Positions 43,264 through 51,721 of a DNA stretch of 64,000 nt are shown piece by piece; position 1 is the stretch's first letter, and every line of letters begins with the position of its first letter. Position numbers and translations under genes: made by a program. Location of the stretch: the NCBI GenBank assembly GCA_014873095.1, contig CP050848.1, forward strand, positions 1,922,001 through 1,986,000, read 5' to 3'. This DNA is from Planctomycetales bacterium ZRK34. GTDB taxonomy: Bacteria; Planctomycetota; Phycisphaerae; Phycisphaerales; Zrk34. The notes under the pieces are model-generated. The model saw nothing but the letters and a program-made list of their open reading frames with translations, was not told where the DNA came from and did not search any database.

Positions 43264-45231
43264 TCATCCAACGGGTTCACCCAGATACGGCTCGATCGAT
43301 TGATTGTCGAGCGAGACATGGTGATGGTGCGGCTGCACGAATTCACGATCGCCGAACTTGTCGGCCAGCATCAGGTCGATCGTTTCAACGATTTCCTCGA
43401 CGAGGAACGGCTGGCCCTGGATCTTGTTCAGGCCGCGCGCGTCGACGAGGTACTTGCCGCGAATGAGCGAGCGGAGCTGGCCGGTGTTCAGTTCGGGGAT
43501 CAGCACGCGCTTGAACGACTTGAGCACTTCGCCGAGGTTCGACGGGAACGGGTTCAAGTACTGCAGGTGGGCGGCGGAGACCTTCAGGCCCTTGGACTGA
43601 GCGCGGCGGACGGCGGTCGTGATCGCGCCGTAGGTGCCGCCCCATCCGAGCACGAGCAGATCACCGGTCGATTCACCATCAACCGCCAGCTTCGGAATGC
43701 GCTTGGCGATGCGATTGATCTTCTCGGCGCGGATGTTGGTCATGAGCTGGTGGTTTTCACCGTCGTAGCAGACGCTGCCGGCGACGTTCATCTTTTCGAG
43801 ACCGCCGACGCGGTGCTGCAGGTTCGGCGTGCCGGGCGCGGCCCAAGGGCGGGCGAGCTTGTCATCGCGCTGGTACGGCTGGAAGACTCCGTCAGCGTTG
43901 AGGTCCGACTGGTCGGCGTGGCGCACGGGAATCTTCGGAATCGTGTCCGGGTCCGGCAGCTTCCACGGCTCGGCGCCGTTGGCGATGTAACCATCGGACA
44001 GCAGCACGACGGGAATCATCGAGTCGAACGCGAGGCGCACCGCTTCGATCGCCATGTAGAAACAGTCCGACGGACTGCGGGCGGCCAGCACGACCACGGG
44101 GCTGTCGCCGTTGCGGCCGTACATCGCCTGAAGCAGGTCCGACTGTTCGGTCTTGGTCGGCAGACCGGTGGACGGCCCGCCGCGCTGAACGTTGATGACG
44201 ACCAGCGGCAGTTCGGTGATGACCGCCAGGCCGAGCGCTTCTGATTTCAGGGCAAGCCCCGGGCCGGACGTGCCGGTGACGCCGAGCTGGCCGGCGTAGC
44301 TGACGCCGATCGCCGAGCAGATGCCCGCGATCTCGTCTTCAGCCTGGAAGGTCTTGACGCCGAAGTGTCGCATCGCGGCCAGGTAGTGGAGAATGTCCGA
44401 GGCGGGGGTGATCGGATAAGTGCAGTAGATCAACTGCTTACCGCTCTTGGCCGAGGCGGCGACCAGGCCCATGGCGGCCGCTTCGTTGCCGGTGATGCGG
44501 CGGTAGGTGCCGGGCTCGATCGGGGCTTTGTCGACGTGGTAGCGGACGGGGAACATCTCGGCGGTTTCGCCGAAGTGGAACCCGGCCTTGAGCACCTTGA
44601 TGTTCGCCTCGGCGACCTCGGGCATGTTCTTCTTCTTGCCGAAGAAGTCCTCGAGGAACTTGATCGTCGTGTCCAGCGGGCGATCGTAGAGGTAGTAAGC
44701 GACGCCGAGCGCGTACATGTTTTTACAGCGGCCGATGTCTTTGGCGCTGAGGGTTGAATCCTTCAGCGCGTCTTCGGTCAGGCGTGTGACCGGCACGCGG
44801 TAGAGCTTGTAGTCGTTGTTGATCTTTTCGTCGTCGAGCGGGTTGTAGTCTTCGGGGTAACCGGCCTTGCGGAGGTTGACCTTGTTGAACTCGTCTTCGT
44901 TGACGACGACGACGCCGCCGTTGCGGACATCGGGAATGTTGGCCTTCAGCGCGGCGGGGTTCATCGCGACCAGCGCGTCGACCTCATCGCCGGGCGTGTA
45001 GATGTCGGTGGCGGCGAAGTTGACCTGGAAGCCGGAGACGCCGGCGACGGTGCCGGCAGGCGCGCGGATTTCGGCGGGGAAGTCCGGGAAGGTCGCCACG
45101 TCGTTGCCGATGACGGCGGAGGTGTCGGTGAACCGCATGCCGGCCAGCTGCATGCCGTCGCCGGAGTCGCCGGCGAAACGAACGGTGGCGGATCGTACGT
45201 TTTGGACTTCCTTCTCGGAACCGGCAATCAT
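43264..45231 (-). CDS. korA: 2-oxoacid:ferredoxin oxidoreductase, fused gamma-alpha subunit
   Basis: 655 residues. The N-terminal ~190 residues are the gamma domain (VRFAGDSGDGMQLAGMRF, VNEDEFNK) and the rest is the alpha domain with YCTYPITPASDILHYLA, FQAEDEIAGICSAIGVSYAG, GPGLALKSEALGLAV, the GRNGDSPVVVLAARSPSD segment and the C-terminal VLIPELNTGQLRSLIRGKYL. Such gamma-alpha fusions pair with a short beta subunit, as here. The reaction is CoA-dependent oxidative decarboxylation with low-potential electron transfer. The message has a good promoter at 45277-45305 and a CAAGGAGA ribosome site. QPHHHHVSLD near the C-terminus is a natural His run. Confidence 0.93.
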   Translation of the reverse strand: MIAGSEKEVQNVRSATVRFAGDSGDGMQLAGMRFTDTSAVIGNDVATFPDFPAEIRAPAGTVAGVSGFQVNFAATDIYTPGDEVDALVAMNPAALKANIPDVRNGGVVVVNEDEFNKVNLRKAGYPEDYNPLDDEKINNDYKLYRVPVTRLTEDALKDSTLSAKDIGRCKNMYALGVAYYLYDRPLDTTIKFLEDFFGKKKNMPEVAEANIKVLKAGFHFGETAEMFPVRYHVDKAPIEPGTYRRITGNEAAAMGLVAASAKSGKQLIYCTYPITPASDILHYLAAMRHFGVKTFQAEDEIAGICSAIGVSYAGQLGVTGTSGPGLALKSEALGLAVITELPLVVINVQRGGPSTGLPTKTEQSDLLQAMYGRNGDSPVVVLAARSPSDCFYMAIEAVRLAFDSMIPVVLLSDGYIANGAEPWKLPDPDTIPKIPVRHADQSDLNADGVFQPYQRDDKLARPWAAPGTPNLQHRVGGLEKMNVAGSVCYDGENHQLMTNIRAEKINRIAKRIPKLAVDGESTGDLLVLGWGGTYGAITTAVRRAQSKGLKVSAAHLQYLNPFPSNLGEVLKSFKRVLIPELNTGQLRSLIRGKYLVDARGLNKIQGQPFLVEEIVETIDLMLADKFGDREFVQPHHHHVSLDNQSIEPYLGEPVG

Positions 45232-45276
45232 TGCGGTCTCCTTGGGTCGAGAAAAACTGTTGTAAATGTGGCCGAC

Positions 45277-45305
45277 ATTATATCTTCATTCGTCGTCCGG
45301 TCGAT
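45277..45305 (-). promoter_or_regulatory. Promoter of korAB
   Basis: On the minus strand a perfect TATAAT (45277-45282) is preceded, 16 bases away, by TCGACC, a 4-of-6 match to TTGACA. The start codon is 45 bases downstream of the -10, with CAAGGAGA in front of the ATG. The rest of the 384-bp gap between korA and the small membrane gene holds only the hairpin at 45485 and no gene I can support. Confidence 0.6.
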
Positions 45306-45477
45306 TCCTACAACAGTTACAGGCGTAAATTTTTCACTTCTTTTCACGCGGTAAAAGCGCGCACCCCGGCACGTGTGTTTGTTACTTTTTTCACTAAGTT
45401 TGGCGGGATCACACCAGCGCAACGTTGGGCCGGGCTTCACCGGTACCGTATCGGGGCGCTCGCAGAGAATCAAATGC

Positions 45478-45519
45478 AAAAGGGGCGGCCCGGCCGACGG
45501 GGATCGTCGGTCGGGCCGC
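45478..45519 (-). terminator. Hairpin terminator after the small membrane protein gene
   Basis: Arms 45485-45498 and 45506-45519 pair over 14 bases with one G-T mismatch. On the minus strand the stem is followed by CCCC and then TTTT (45478-45481). It lies about 100 bases beyond the stop at 45616. Confidence 0.65.
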
Positions 45520-45615
45520 AGCGCGGGTGGTTGAATCCAGGGTGTTGCAACAACCACTTCACGTGGCCTGTCTGGTCGGCCGAATTATTTCCGAGGCTCC
45601 GCAGAGCCGGCGCCC

Positions 45616-45810
45616 TCAGCGGGACGAAACGTCCTCGCCGACCGCTTCGGACTGCTGCGCGTGACGCAGCGCCGCCGCCCCCAGCAGGCAAAGTCCAACA
45701 CACGCGCCCGGACCGGCGTCCAGCAGACCCGCGTCCGGCGCGAACATCGCATAAAGCACAAGCCCCGCAGCCATCACCCAGCCCAATAAAATCATCGTTT
45801 TCTTCATCAT
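45616..45810 (-). CDS. Tiny membrane protein, unknown function
   Basis: 64 residues from ATG 45810, with AAGGGGAAC directly upstream. KKTMILLGWVMAAGLVLYAMFA and GPGACVGLCLLGAAALRHA are two likely membrane helices joined by a short acidic turn; the C-terminus is polar. No family is recognised. Ribosome site, hydrophobicity and a downstream hairpin support a real gene. It is divergent from the 655-residue exported protein. Confidence 0.6.
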   Translation of the reverse strand: MMKKTMILLGWVMAAGLVLYAMFAPDAGLLDAGPGACVGLCLLGAAALRHAQQSEAVGEDVSSR

Positions 45811-45976
45811 GTTCCCCTTGGTCACCAACTTCGCCCGCCCCACCGGCGGACACACCCAGAAGATCCGATATAACCCTTACGGACGCAAACGCATGGGGCA
45901 AAAAAATCAGTCGCGGTGTCGACCCGCTATACTCATGCAGCAGTCGCCGGAATCGGACCCGCCTGGGGAGCCCCCG

Positions 45977-47944
45977 TTGATCATTCGCCGCACGATCGTT
46001 GTCATTTGGGTGCTGGCCGGCAGTTTCGCAGGCAGCGGGTTGGCACAGCCGATCGATGTCGTCGGTCAGCTCACGCAGGTGCGGCAGAGTCTGCTGTCGG
46101 CCGACGTCGCCGCGGCGGTGCAGCGTCTGAATCAACTCCGCCAACAGGCAGACCGCCTCACGCCCGCCCAGCGCCACCAGGTCGATCTGATCTTCGGGCA
46201 GATCACCGGCGCTTTTGCTCCGCGACAGGCTGCCTGGTCTGACCGCAAGGTGATCGACACCGTCGTCCTCGTCGACAACGAGCTGATGCTGATGCGCGCG
46301 ATCGGGGCCTGGCAGGATGATGCGTTTTACCCCGTGCTGCTGAATGACGGGTGGTACAGCCGGTTGTTTATCGAGGCATTCAAGCCCAGCCGTGTCGTGC
46401 ACATCCCGTCGGGCGTGATGATCGACCCGACGGTCGCCGCGGAAACGGCCGTCAAGCTGATCGCCCGGCAGAACGCCCGCATGATTGTCCACCGCGAGGC
46501 CAACGCCGCCCCGCCGCCGGGACTGGTCGTGATCGATCCGGCCGGCCCGCACCGCACCGCCGGGCTGGCGCTGGCCATCGGGCGTGGCCAGCCGATCCTC
46601 ACCGCCGCCGGCGTCCCCGATCCGATGGCCCCTTTCGCCGCCGAAACCATCACCCAACTGGCTGCCGACATCCTCAGCGCCCTGGGCCAGTGGCGGCTGG
46701 CCTCTTCCGAAACATGGGTCGGCCTCACCCTCGCCGCCCGCCTGCCGTACTTCTACAAGGCAGAACCCACCACCCTGCCCGCCAACGCCCAGATCAAACT
46801 CACCGGCCCCCGCGCTCTCGATGACCTGCTCGGGCGCAACAACCAGGGCGTCCGCTTCGCCATCGCCGGCCGACTCACCGGCGACGCCGCCCGCGCCAAC
46901 TACCAGGCCATGTGCGCCCTGTTCCTTCAGCCCAAAAACGCCCTGCTCATCGACGATTACCCCACGCGCCCCGGCAATCCCATCTGGAAAACCTACAGCC
47001 TCGATCAATCCGAAAAACTCTTCGCCGGCCGGTTCCCCATCCAGCGCCTCACCGGCGACGGATTGAACATCGCCGCCATCCGCACCGCCACCGCCCCGCG
47101 CCACCGCTTCGACCTGCTTTGGGTCAACTCCTCCGGCTCACCCCACCGCTTCGCCATCCATGGCCCGGATGAAGGAACCGCCGACGATATCCCCCTCGGC
47201 CGAGCCGCGGCGTTCAACGTCGTGCATTCGATGTCCGCCGCCGACCCGTGGGACGCCGACACCCTCGCCGGCCGCGCGCTCGCCGGCGGCGCCTACTGGT
47301 ACTTCGGCTCCATGAATGAGCCCTACCTCTCCGCCTTCGTGGAACCCGAAATCGCCGCCGTCAAAATCCTCGCCGGCTGCCCGCTCGCCTTCGCCCTGCA
47401 CCACGGCCCCGACCACCCGTTCTACATGCCCTGGAAACTCGTCTGCCTCGGCGATCCGCTCTACAGCCTCCGTGACACCCCCGCCCAGCGCATCAACGCC
47501 CCCCTGCCACTCAACGGCGCCCACCCCCAACCGCCGCATGAACTCGACCCGCCCGACCTCGCCGAAGCCGACGACCTGTCGCCCGGCGACCTGGCCTCCG
47601 CCGTGTATCACCACTTCGTCGAGGGCGACTACCCCGCCATCCTCAAGCTCGATCCAATCCTCGCGCGGCGACACCCGATCGCCACCGCCTGTTACCGCCA
47701 GGTTCTCGCCCAGCGATACGCCAAGCTGCTCAATGCCAACGAGCTCGACGACGCCCGGGCCGCGCTGACCCGCCTGCTCATCCTCGGCGGCGACAAGTCC
47801 GACCTCACCCACCACGCCCGCCAGTGGCTCATGCAGATGGCCCGCACCGGCAACAAGCCCGCCGCCATCAACTACCTCAAAGCCCTCGCGGCTCAGTCCC
47901 TGCCCGCCCCCGCCAAACAAGCCCTCACCGACCTGATCGATTGA
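45977..47944 (+). CDS. Exported protein of unknown function (655 aa)
   Basis: The start is set at TTG 45977 because GGGGAG lies 7 bases upstream and it gives a normal signal peptide (LIIRRTIVVIWVLAGSFAGSGLAQP); an ATG at 45935 would add 14 polar residues. The mature part contains a Rossmann-like region (TVVLVDNELMLMRAIGAWQDDAF, VVHIPSGVMIDPTVAAETAVKLI) and a C-terminal region with helical repeats (LASAVYHHFVEGDYPAILKLDP). The segment IAAVKILAGCPLAFALHHGPDHPFYMPWKLVCLGDPLYSLRD resembles the end of TIGR03790/caspase-like exported proteins (GDPLYRL-type motif), but I cannot confirm it. GC content is very high in its second half. Confidence 0.75.
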   Translation: MIIRRTIVVIWVLAGSFAGSGLAQPIDVVGQLTQVRQSLLSADVAAAVQRLNQLRQQADRLTPAQRHQVDLIFGQITGAFAPRQAAWSDRKVIDTVVLVDNELMLMRAIGAWQDDAFYPVLLNDGWYSRLFIEAFKPSRVVHIPSGVMIDPTVAAETAVKLIARQNARMIVHREANAAPPPGLVVIDPAGPHRTAGLALAIGRGQPILTAAGVPDPMAPFAAETITQLAADILSALGQWRLASSETWVGLTLAARLPYFYKAEPTTLPANAQIKLTGPRALDDLLGRNNQGVRFAIAGRLTGDAARANYQAMCALFLQPKNALLIDDYPTRPGNPIWKTYSLDQSEKLFAGRFPIQRLTGDGLNIAAIRTATAPRHRFDLLWVNSSGSPHRFAIHGPDEGTADDIPLGRAAAFNVVHSMSAADPWDADTLAGRALAGGAYWYFGSMNEPYLSAFVEPEIAAVKILAGCPLAFALHHGPDHPFYMPWKLVCLGDPLYSLRDTPAQRINAPLPLNGAHPQPPHELDPPDLAEADDLSPGDLASAVYHHFVEGDYPAILKLDPILARRHPIATACYRQVLAQRYAKLLNANELDDARAALTRLLILGGDKSDLTHHARQWLMQMARTGNKPAAINYLKALAAQSLPAPAKQALTDLID

Positions 47945-47948
47945 TCAC

Positions 47949-47980
47949 GCCGACGCTGAGCGCAGCGAAGCGTCTGGTAC
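47949..47980. repeat. GACGCT...AGCGTC hairpin element, intergenic copy
   Basis: GCCGACGCTGAG (47949-47960) and CGAAGCGTCTGGTAC (47966-47980) flank a short variable core; GACGCT pairs with AGCGTC. The same two blocks occur at 56501-56512 and 56529-56543, inside the FecR-domain gene. Confidence 0.65.
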
Positions 47981-48372
47981 CCGGCGCGCGCACCGCACGA
48001 CAAAAAACCCCAATTCAACAACATCGATTTCCCCCTCGATTCACCGCGAATTTTCCGCTGCAATCGGCGATGACTCATCACCGGCGCGCACGTTCACGTC
48101 GCCTCGTCGCGCCGGTGCGCACCGGCGCGGCAAAAATCGACCCGTTTAACACCGTTTTACCCCCGTTTCGTGCCGTTCGGCGCGCACCAGCGTGACCACG
48201 AACGACACCTTTGTGCGCGCCCCCGGTTTAAACCCCCGCCAACCGCATCGCGCGCATAAACACGTCGCCTCAAAAAACCCGTTTTTCGCGTTTCGGTTCA
48301 TTCCGCGACAGCCTCATGCGCACCACCGCTTCGCCGGCGGGGTCATCACATCACAACACAATCCAAAATCAC

Positions 48373-48402
48373 TTGGGCTGATGACACACTGCGCGGTACA
48401 AT
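48373..48402 (+). promoter_or_regulatory. Promoter of the Gfo/Idh/MocA gene
   Basis: TTGGGC (48373-48378) and TACAAT (48397-48402) are separated by 18 bases. A CCGGAGG ribosome site at 48419 precedes the ATG at 48431. Confidence 0.55.
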
Positions 48403-48430
48403 TTCATACTGCGGTATCCGGAGGTCTGTC

Positions 48431-49792
48431 ATGTCTGATCCATCTGCACGCCAGTGCGCATCCAGTTCCAGGCGATCGTTTTTAAAACAGTCATCGGCAA
48501 CGGCTGCCACTTCAGTGATGGCCGCTTCGATTGCCCGCCGCGCTTACGCCGCCGACAACAACGACATCAAAGTCGCACTGATCGGTTGCAGCGGGTTTGG
48601 CACCGCGGCCGCCAAACATCTGTTGTTGTCGACCCAAGGCCCCGTCACACTCCATGTCATGTGCGATGCGTTCGAGGACAGTCTCGAACAAAGCCTCAGC
48701 TACCTTCAGCGCGAAGCTGAACACAACAATGACATCACGGGCAAAATCGACGTCCCCCCTGAACGCCAATTCACCGGTCTCGACGGCTACAAAAAAGCCA
48801 TCGACAGCGGCGCGGACCTGGTGGTTCTGACCACCCCGCCCGGGTTCCGCCCGCTGCAATTCGAGTACGCCGTCAAGCAGGGCAAGCACGTGTTCATGGC
48901 AAACCCCCTGGCCGTCGATGCCGCCGGCGTTCGGCGCGTGCTCGCCGCCGCGGCAGAAGCCAGGCAGAAAAACCTGAAAGTCGGCGTCGGCCTGCAACGT
49001 CGCCATCAAGCGTCCTACCTCGAAACGATCAAGCGCCTGCATGACGGCGCGATCGGCGACATCACCTGCATGCGCGTCTACTGGGACGGCGGCGGCGTCA
49101 AGCATCGCGGTCGACAATCCGACATGACCGAAATGCAGCACCAGGTGCTCAACTGGTACTACTTCAACTGGCTCAGCGGCGACCACATCGTCGAGCAGCA
49201 CGTGCACAACCTCGACGTGGCCAACTGGGTCATCGGCAAACACCCGATCGCCGCGCAGGGCATGGGCGGGCGACAGGTCCGCACCGGCAGTGAGTACGGT
49301 CAGATCTACGACCATTTCGCTGTCGAATTCATCTACGACAACGACGTCCGCGTGATCTCCAACTGCCGCCAGATCAAAGGCTGCTACAACTCCGTTTCCG
49401 AATACGCCCACGGCGCCAGGGGCATGTCGACCATTTCCAGCGGCATCATCGAACCCGCCGGCGGCCCGAAGTGGCGCTTCCGCAACGAGAACCCCAATCC
49501 CTACCAGGTCCAATACGAAGACCTGCAGCGGGCCATCCGCAACAATCTCGCCTACAACGAGGCGGAGTACGCCGCCACCAGCACGATGACCGGCATCCTC
49601 GGTCGCATGGCCGCCTACTCCGGCAAACTGATGCGATGGGACATCGCCCTGAGTCGAGGCAGAAACCTCGCCCCCGGCATCGACCGCTACGACTGGAACA
49701 CCCGGCCGCCCGTTGTGCCGAACGCCGAAGGGCTGTACCCCATCCCCATGCCCGGAACCTACGACCCGCTGGAACCCGAAACAAACAGTTGA
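48431..49792 (+). CDS. Tat-exported Gfo/Idh/MocA-family oxidoreductase
   Basis: 453 residues. A twin-arginine signal SSRRSFLKQSSATAA (about 12-26) directs folded export. The Rossmann domain opens with VALIGCSGFGTAAAKHL. The usual EKP cofactor/catalytic motif is replaced by ANP in HVFMANPLAVD (residues 157-159). The C-terminal domain shows MRVYWDGGGVKHRG, QVLNWYYFNWLSGDHIVEQHVHNLDVANWV (the HxxxD-type region is intact) and the planctomycete-type end IPMPGTYDP. Members act on sugars or inositols with NAD(P). Loss of the EKP lysine may change or remove the redox step. It is monocistronic; the next gene is convergent. Confidence 0.9.
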   Translation: MSDPSARQCASSSRRSFLKQSSATAATSVMAASIARRAYAADNNDIKVALIGCSGFGTAAAKHLLLSTQGPVTLHVMCDAFEDSLEQSLSYLQREAEHNNDITGKIDVPPERQFTGLDGYKKAIDSGADLVVLTTPPGFRPLQFEYAVKQGKHVFMANPLAVDAAGVRRVLAAAAEARQKNLKVGVGLQRRHQASYLETIKRLHDGAIGDITCMRVYWDGGGVKHRGRQSDMTEMQHQVLNWYYFNWLSGDHIVEQHVHNLDVANWVIGKHPIAAQGMGGRQVRTGSEYGQIYDHFAVEFIYDNDVRVISNCRQIKGCYNSVSEYAHGARGMSTISSGIIEPAGGPKWRFRNENPNPYQVQYEDLQRAIRNNLAYNEAEYAATSTMTGILGRMAAYSGKLMRWDIALSRGRNLAPGIDRYDWNTRPPVVPNAEGLYPIPMPGTYDPLEPETNS

Positions 49793-49832
49793 TTTCGTGG
49801 CCGGGTATCGGGATCGATCGGTTTGACGATTT

Positions 49833-50582
49833 TCAGAGCATCAGCGCGCCGCCGGTGACCGGGATGTAGGAACCGCTGATGTGGCGGGTGTGATCGCTGA
49901 CCATCATCAGAATGGCGCCGGCGATGTCATCGGGTTCGGCGATCTGGCGCAGCGGCACCGCGCCCGCGATGGCCTGCTTCGCCTGATCGGGGATGAACGT
50001 CGTAGCGTCGGTGTTTGTCAGGCCCGGCGCGATGGTGTTGATGCGGATGCCGTCGGGGCCCAGTTCGGTGGCCAGGGATCGCACGAAAGCGTCGAGGCCG
50101 GACTTGGCGGTGCAGTGGGCGACAAAGCCTGTGTCCGAGTGACGTGAAAGCGAGCTGGAGATCACGACGATATTGCCGCGGCGCTGCTGAATCATCGACG
50201 GCGTAAGAGCTTTGCAGCAGTGAAAGGCGCCTTTGAGTTCGCCGACCAGTTTGCGCTCGAAGTCTTCCCAGCGATAGTTCACAAACGGCTCGACCGGGAA
50301 GCTGGGCCCGGCGTTGAGCACGGCGGTGTCGATCGGCCCGAACTCGGCACTGACCGTCTGCACCATCTGCTGCACCTGCTCGGGGTCGGTGACATCCGCC
50401 TGGGTAAGGATCGCGCGGCCGCCGGCCTGTTTGATCTGCTCGACGACGGCTTCACCGGCGGCGCGGTTGCTGACGTAATTCACGCCCACGGCCGCTCCCT
50501 CGGCGGCGAGCAGGCGGGCTGTGGCGGCGCCGATCCCGCGACTGGCGCCTGTGACTAACGCGACACGATTGTTCAGAAGCAT
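49833..50582 (-). CDS. Short-chain dehydrogenase/reductase with His at the catalytic Tyr position
   Basis: 249 residues from ATG 50582, with GAGG upstream. The SDR fold is clear: NAD(P) motif TGASRGIGAATARLL, DVTDPEQVQQM, the NAG motif VLNAGPSF, and VVISSSLSRHSDTG with the catalytic Ser. The YxxxK position reads HCTAK, so His replaces the catalytic Tyr. The C-terminal PGLTNTDATTFIPDQAK and GSYIPVTGGALML are normal for FabG-like enzymes. It is divergent from a TetR-family gene with two shared-type operators between, so it is probably the regulated target. Confidence 0.9.
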   Translation of the reverse strand: MLLNNRVALVTGASRGIGAATARLLAAEGAAVGVNYVSNRAAGEAVVEQIKQAGGRAILTQADVTDPEQVQQMVQTVSAEFGPIDTAVLNAGPSFPVEPFVNYRWEDFERKLVGELKGAFHCCKALTPSMIQQRRGNIVVISSSLSRHSDTGFVAHCTAKSGLDAFVRSLATELGPDGIRINTIAPGLTNTDATTFIPDQAKQAIAGAVPLRQIAEPDDIAGAILMMVSDHTRHISGSYIPVTGGALML

Positions 50583-50668
50583 GGGTATCCTCGCTGGAAC
50601 TTGGAGCGGATCGATCCCGACGTGTGTCCGCCTCGACGGTGAAGCGAGCATGCCGGGCGTCTTCTCAT

Positions 50669-50686
50669 GTCATACACTCGTATGAC
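50669..50686. promoter_or_regulatory. TetR-type operator 1
   Basis: GTCATACACTCGTATGAC is a perfect inverted repeat with 7-base arms and a 4-base spacer, in the gap between the SDR gene and the divergent TetR-family gene. Confidence 0.75.
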
Positions 50687-50717
50687 TTGAAAAAAGTATA
50701 CGTGCGCCCTTTTGAAT

Positions 50718-50735
50718 GTCATACAATTGTATGAT
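50718..50735. promoter_or_regulatory. TetR-type operator 2
   Basis: GTCATACAATTGTATGAT repeats the arms of operator 1 (GTCATAC...GTATGA) with another 4-base centre; 16 of its bases form a perfect palindrome. The centre lies 49 bp from that of operator 1 and it abuts the regulator start. Confidence 0.78.
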
Positions 50736-50738
50736 TTA

Positions 50739-51455
50739 ATGATGTCCACCATGCCGAGTCGTCAGCCAAAACGTAAAGATGCCATACGGACCCGGGCGGC
50801 GTTGCTTGCCGCCGCCACGGAGTGTTTCGCACGGCAGGGTTATGAAGCCACCAACATCCGTGCGGTATGCGCCAAAGCGGGCGCGAACCTGGGCGCGGTG
50901 AGCCACTATTTTGGCAACAAAGAGCGGCTCTACCGGGAGGCGTTGGTGTTGGCGCATCGCGAGCTGGTCGCTCGTGAGCCGGTGCCGCAGATGGGGGCGG
51001 GCGACAGCCCACGGCGGGCGTTGCGGAACTGGGTGCGCTACCTGCTACGCATCTTTCTGCTTCGGCGCGCCGCTCACCCGTACGCGGGCCGACTGATCGC
51101 CTGGGAACTGCGCGACCCGACTCCCGCGCTGGATGATCTGATCGCCGAGGTGCTTGGGCCCGTGCGACAGGCGCTGAATCAGATTGTCGCCGCCGCGCTG
51201 GGCGACGCCGATGAGCCCGAACTCCGGGCGCGATGCGCCAACTTCGTTCACGGCATCTGCGTCTTCCACGACCAGAACCGGGAACTGCTGCAGCGCTTTG
51301 GCCATCCCGTACCCGACCGCGAAGAGGAGTTGGTTGTTCTGGCTGATACCATCGTCGAGTTTGCGATGGCCGGGATCAAACGGCTGCGCACGCAACCAAG
51401 TGCCACATCCCCCCGACGCCGCAAGACCACACGCTCCCGGCCGAGCCGCGGCTAG
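50739..51455 (+). CDS. TetR/AcrR-family transcriptional regulator (CerR-like)
   Basis: 238 residues from ATG 50739 (ATGs at 50742 and 50751 are equally possible). The N-terminal helix-turn-helix reads RAALLAAATECFARQGYEATNIRAVCAKAGANLGAVSHYFGNKERLYREAL, typical of the family, and the C-terminal ligand domain (ELRARCANFVHGICVFHDQNRELL) resembles DUF1956/CerR-type members. A basic tail SPRRRKTTRSRPSR ends the protein. It probably represses itself and the divergent SDR gene through the two palindromes upstream. Confidence 0.88.
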   Translation: MMSTMPSRQPKRKDAIRTRAALLAAATECFARQGYEATNIRAVCAKAGANLGAVSHYFGNKERLYREALVLAHRELVAREPVPQMGAGDSPRRALRNWVRYLLRIFLLRRAAHPYAGRLIAWELRDPTPALDDLIAEVLGPVRQALNQIVAAALGDADEPELRARCANFVHGICVFHDQNRELLQRFGHPVPDREEELVVLADTIVEFAMAGIKRLRTQPSATSPRRRKTTRSRPSRG

Positions 51456-51539
51456 ATCGGCTACACCTTCTATTGAGACGTGGTGTAACACCGACGACTT
51501 GTGCACCAGTGCGCATCTCAACATTGGCGCATGAGCCGC

Positions 51540-51690
51540 CATCACCATCACCATCGCCATTCGCTACCCGCTACTCGCTACTCGCTACTCGCCACTATCG
51601 CCACTATCGCCACTATCGCCATTCTCCGCTCGCCGCTCATCACTCATCGCCCATCGCCCATCGCCCATCGCCCATCGCCCATCGCCCGCC
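51540..51690. repeat. Cluster of short tandem arrays
   Basis: Three adjacent simple arrays: about three 7-bp units like TACTCGC, three 9-bp units CACTATCGC, then six 7-bp units CATCGCC, with CATCAC runs at the edges. It follows the TetR gene and has no supported coding frame. Confidence 0.85.
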
Positions 51691-51721
51691 ACGCTTTACT
51701 TTTTCGGATTGGTCCGCAACC

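Larger units (their letters stand above)
47945..48430. other. 486-bp intergenic region with palindromes
   Basis: No gene is supported here. It holds a short hairpin element at 47949-47980 (shared with 56501-56543), a perfect 20-bp palindrome GCGCCGGTGCGCACCGGCGC at 48109-48128, and a promoter for the next gene near 48373. Runs of CG-rich sequence with unusually many AAAAACC/CCCCC stretches make it unlike its coding neighbours. Confidence 0.6.

Noticed and set aside
43290..43320. His-rich run at the end of KorA as a possible cloning tag
   Set aside because: QPHHHHVSLD is followed by normal family sequence and appears natural.
45470..47104. 544-residue open frame on the minus strand
   Set aside because: It is antisense to the 655-residue exported protein, with Gly/Asp/Arg-rich, featureless sequence.
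51540..51690. Possible CRISPR array
   Set aside because: The units are 7-9 bases without spacers, so this is a simple tandem repeat. No cas gene is nearby.
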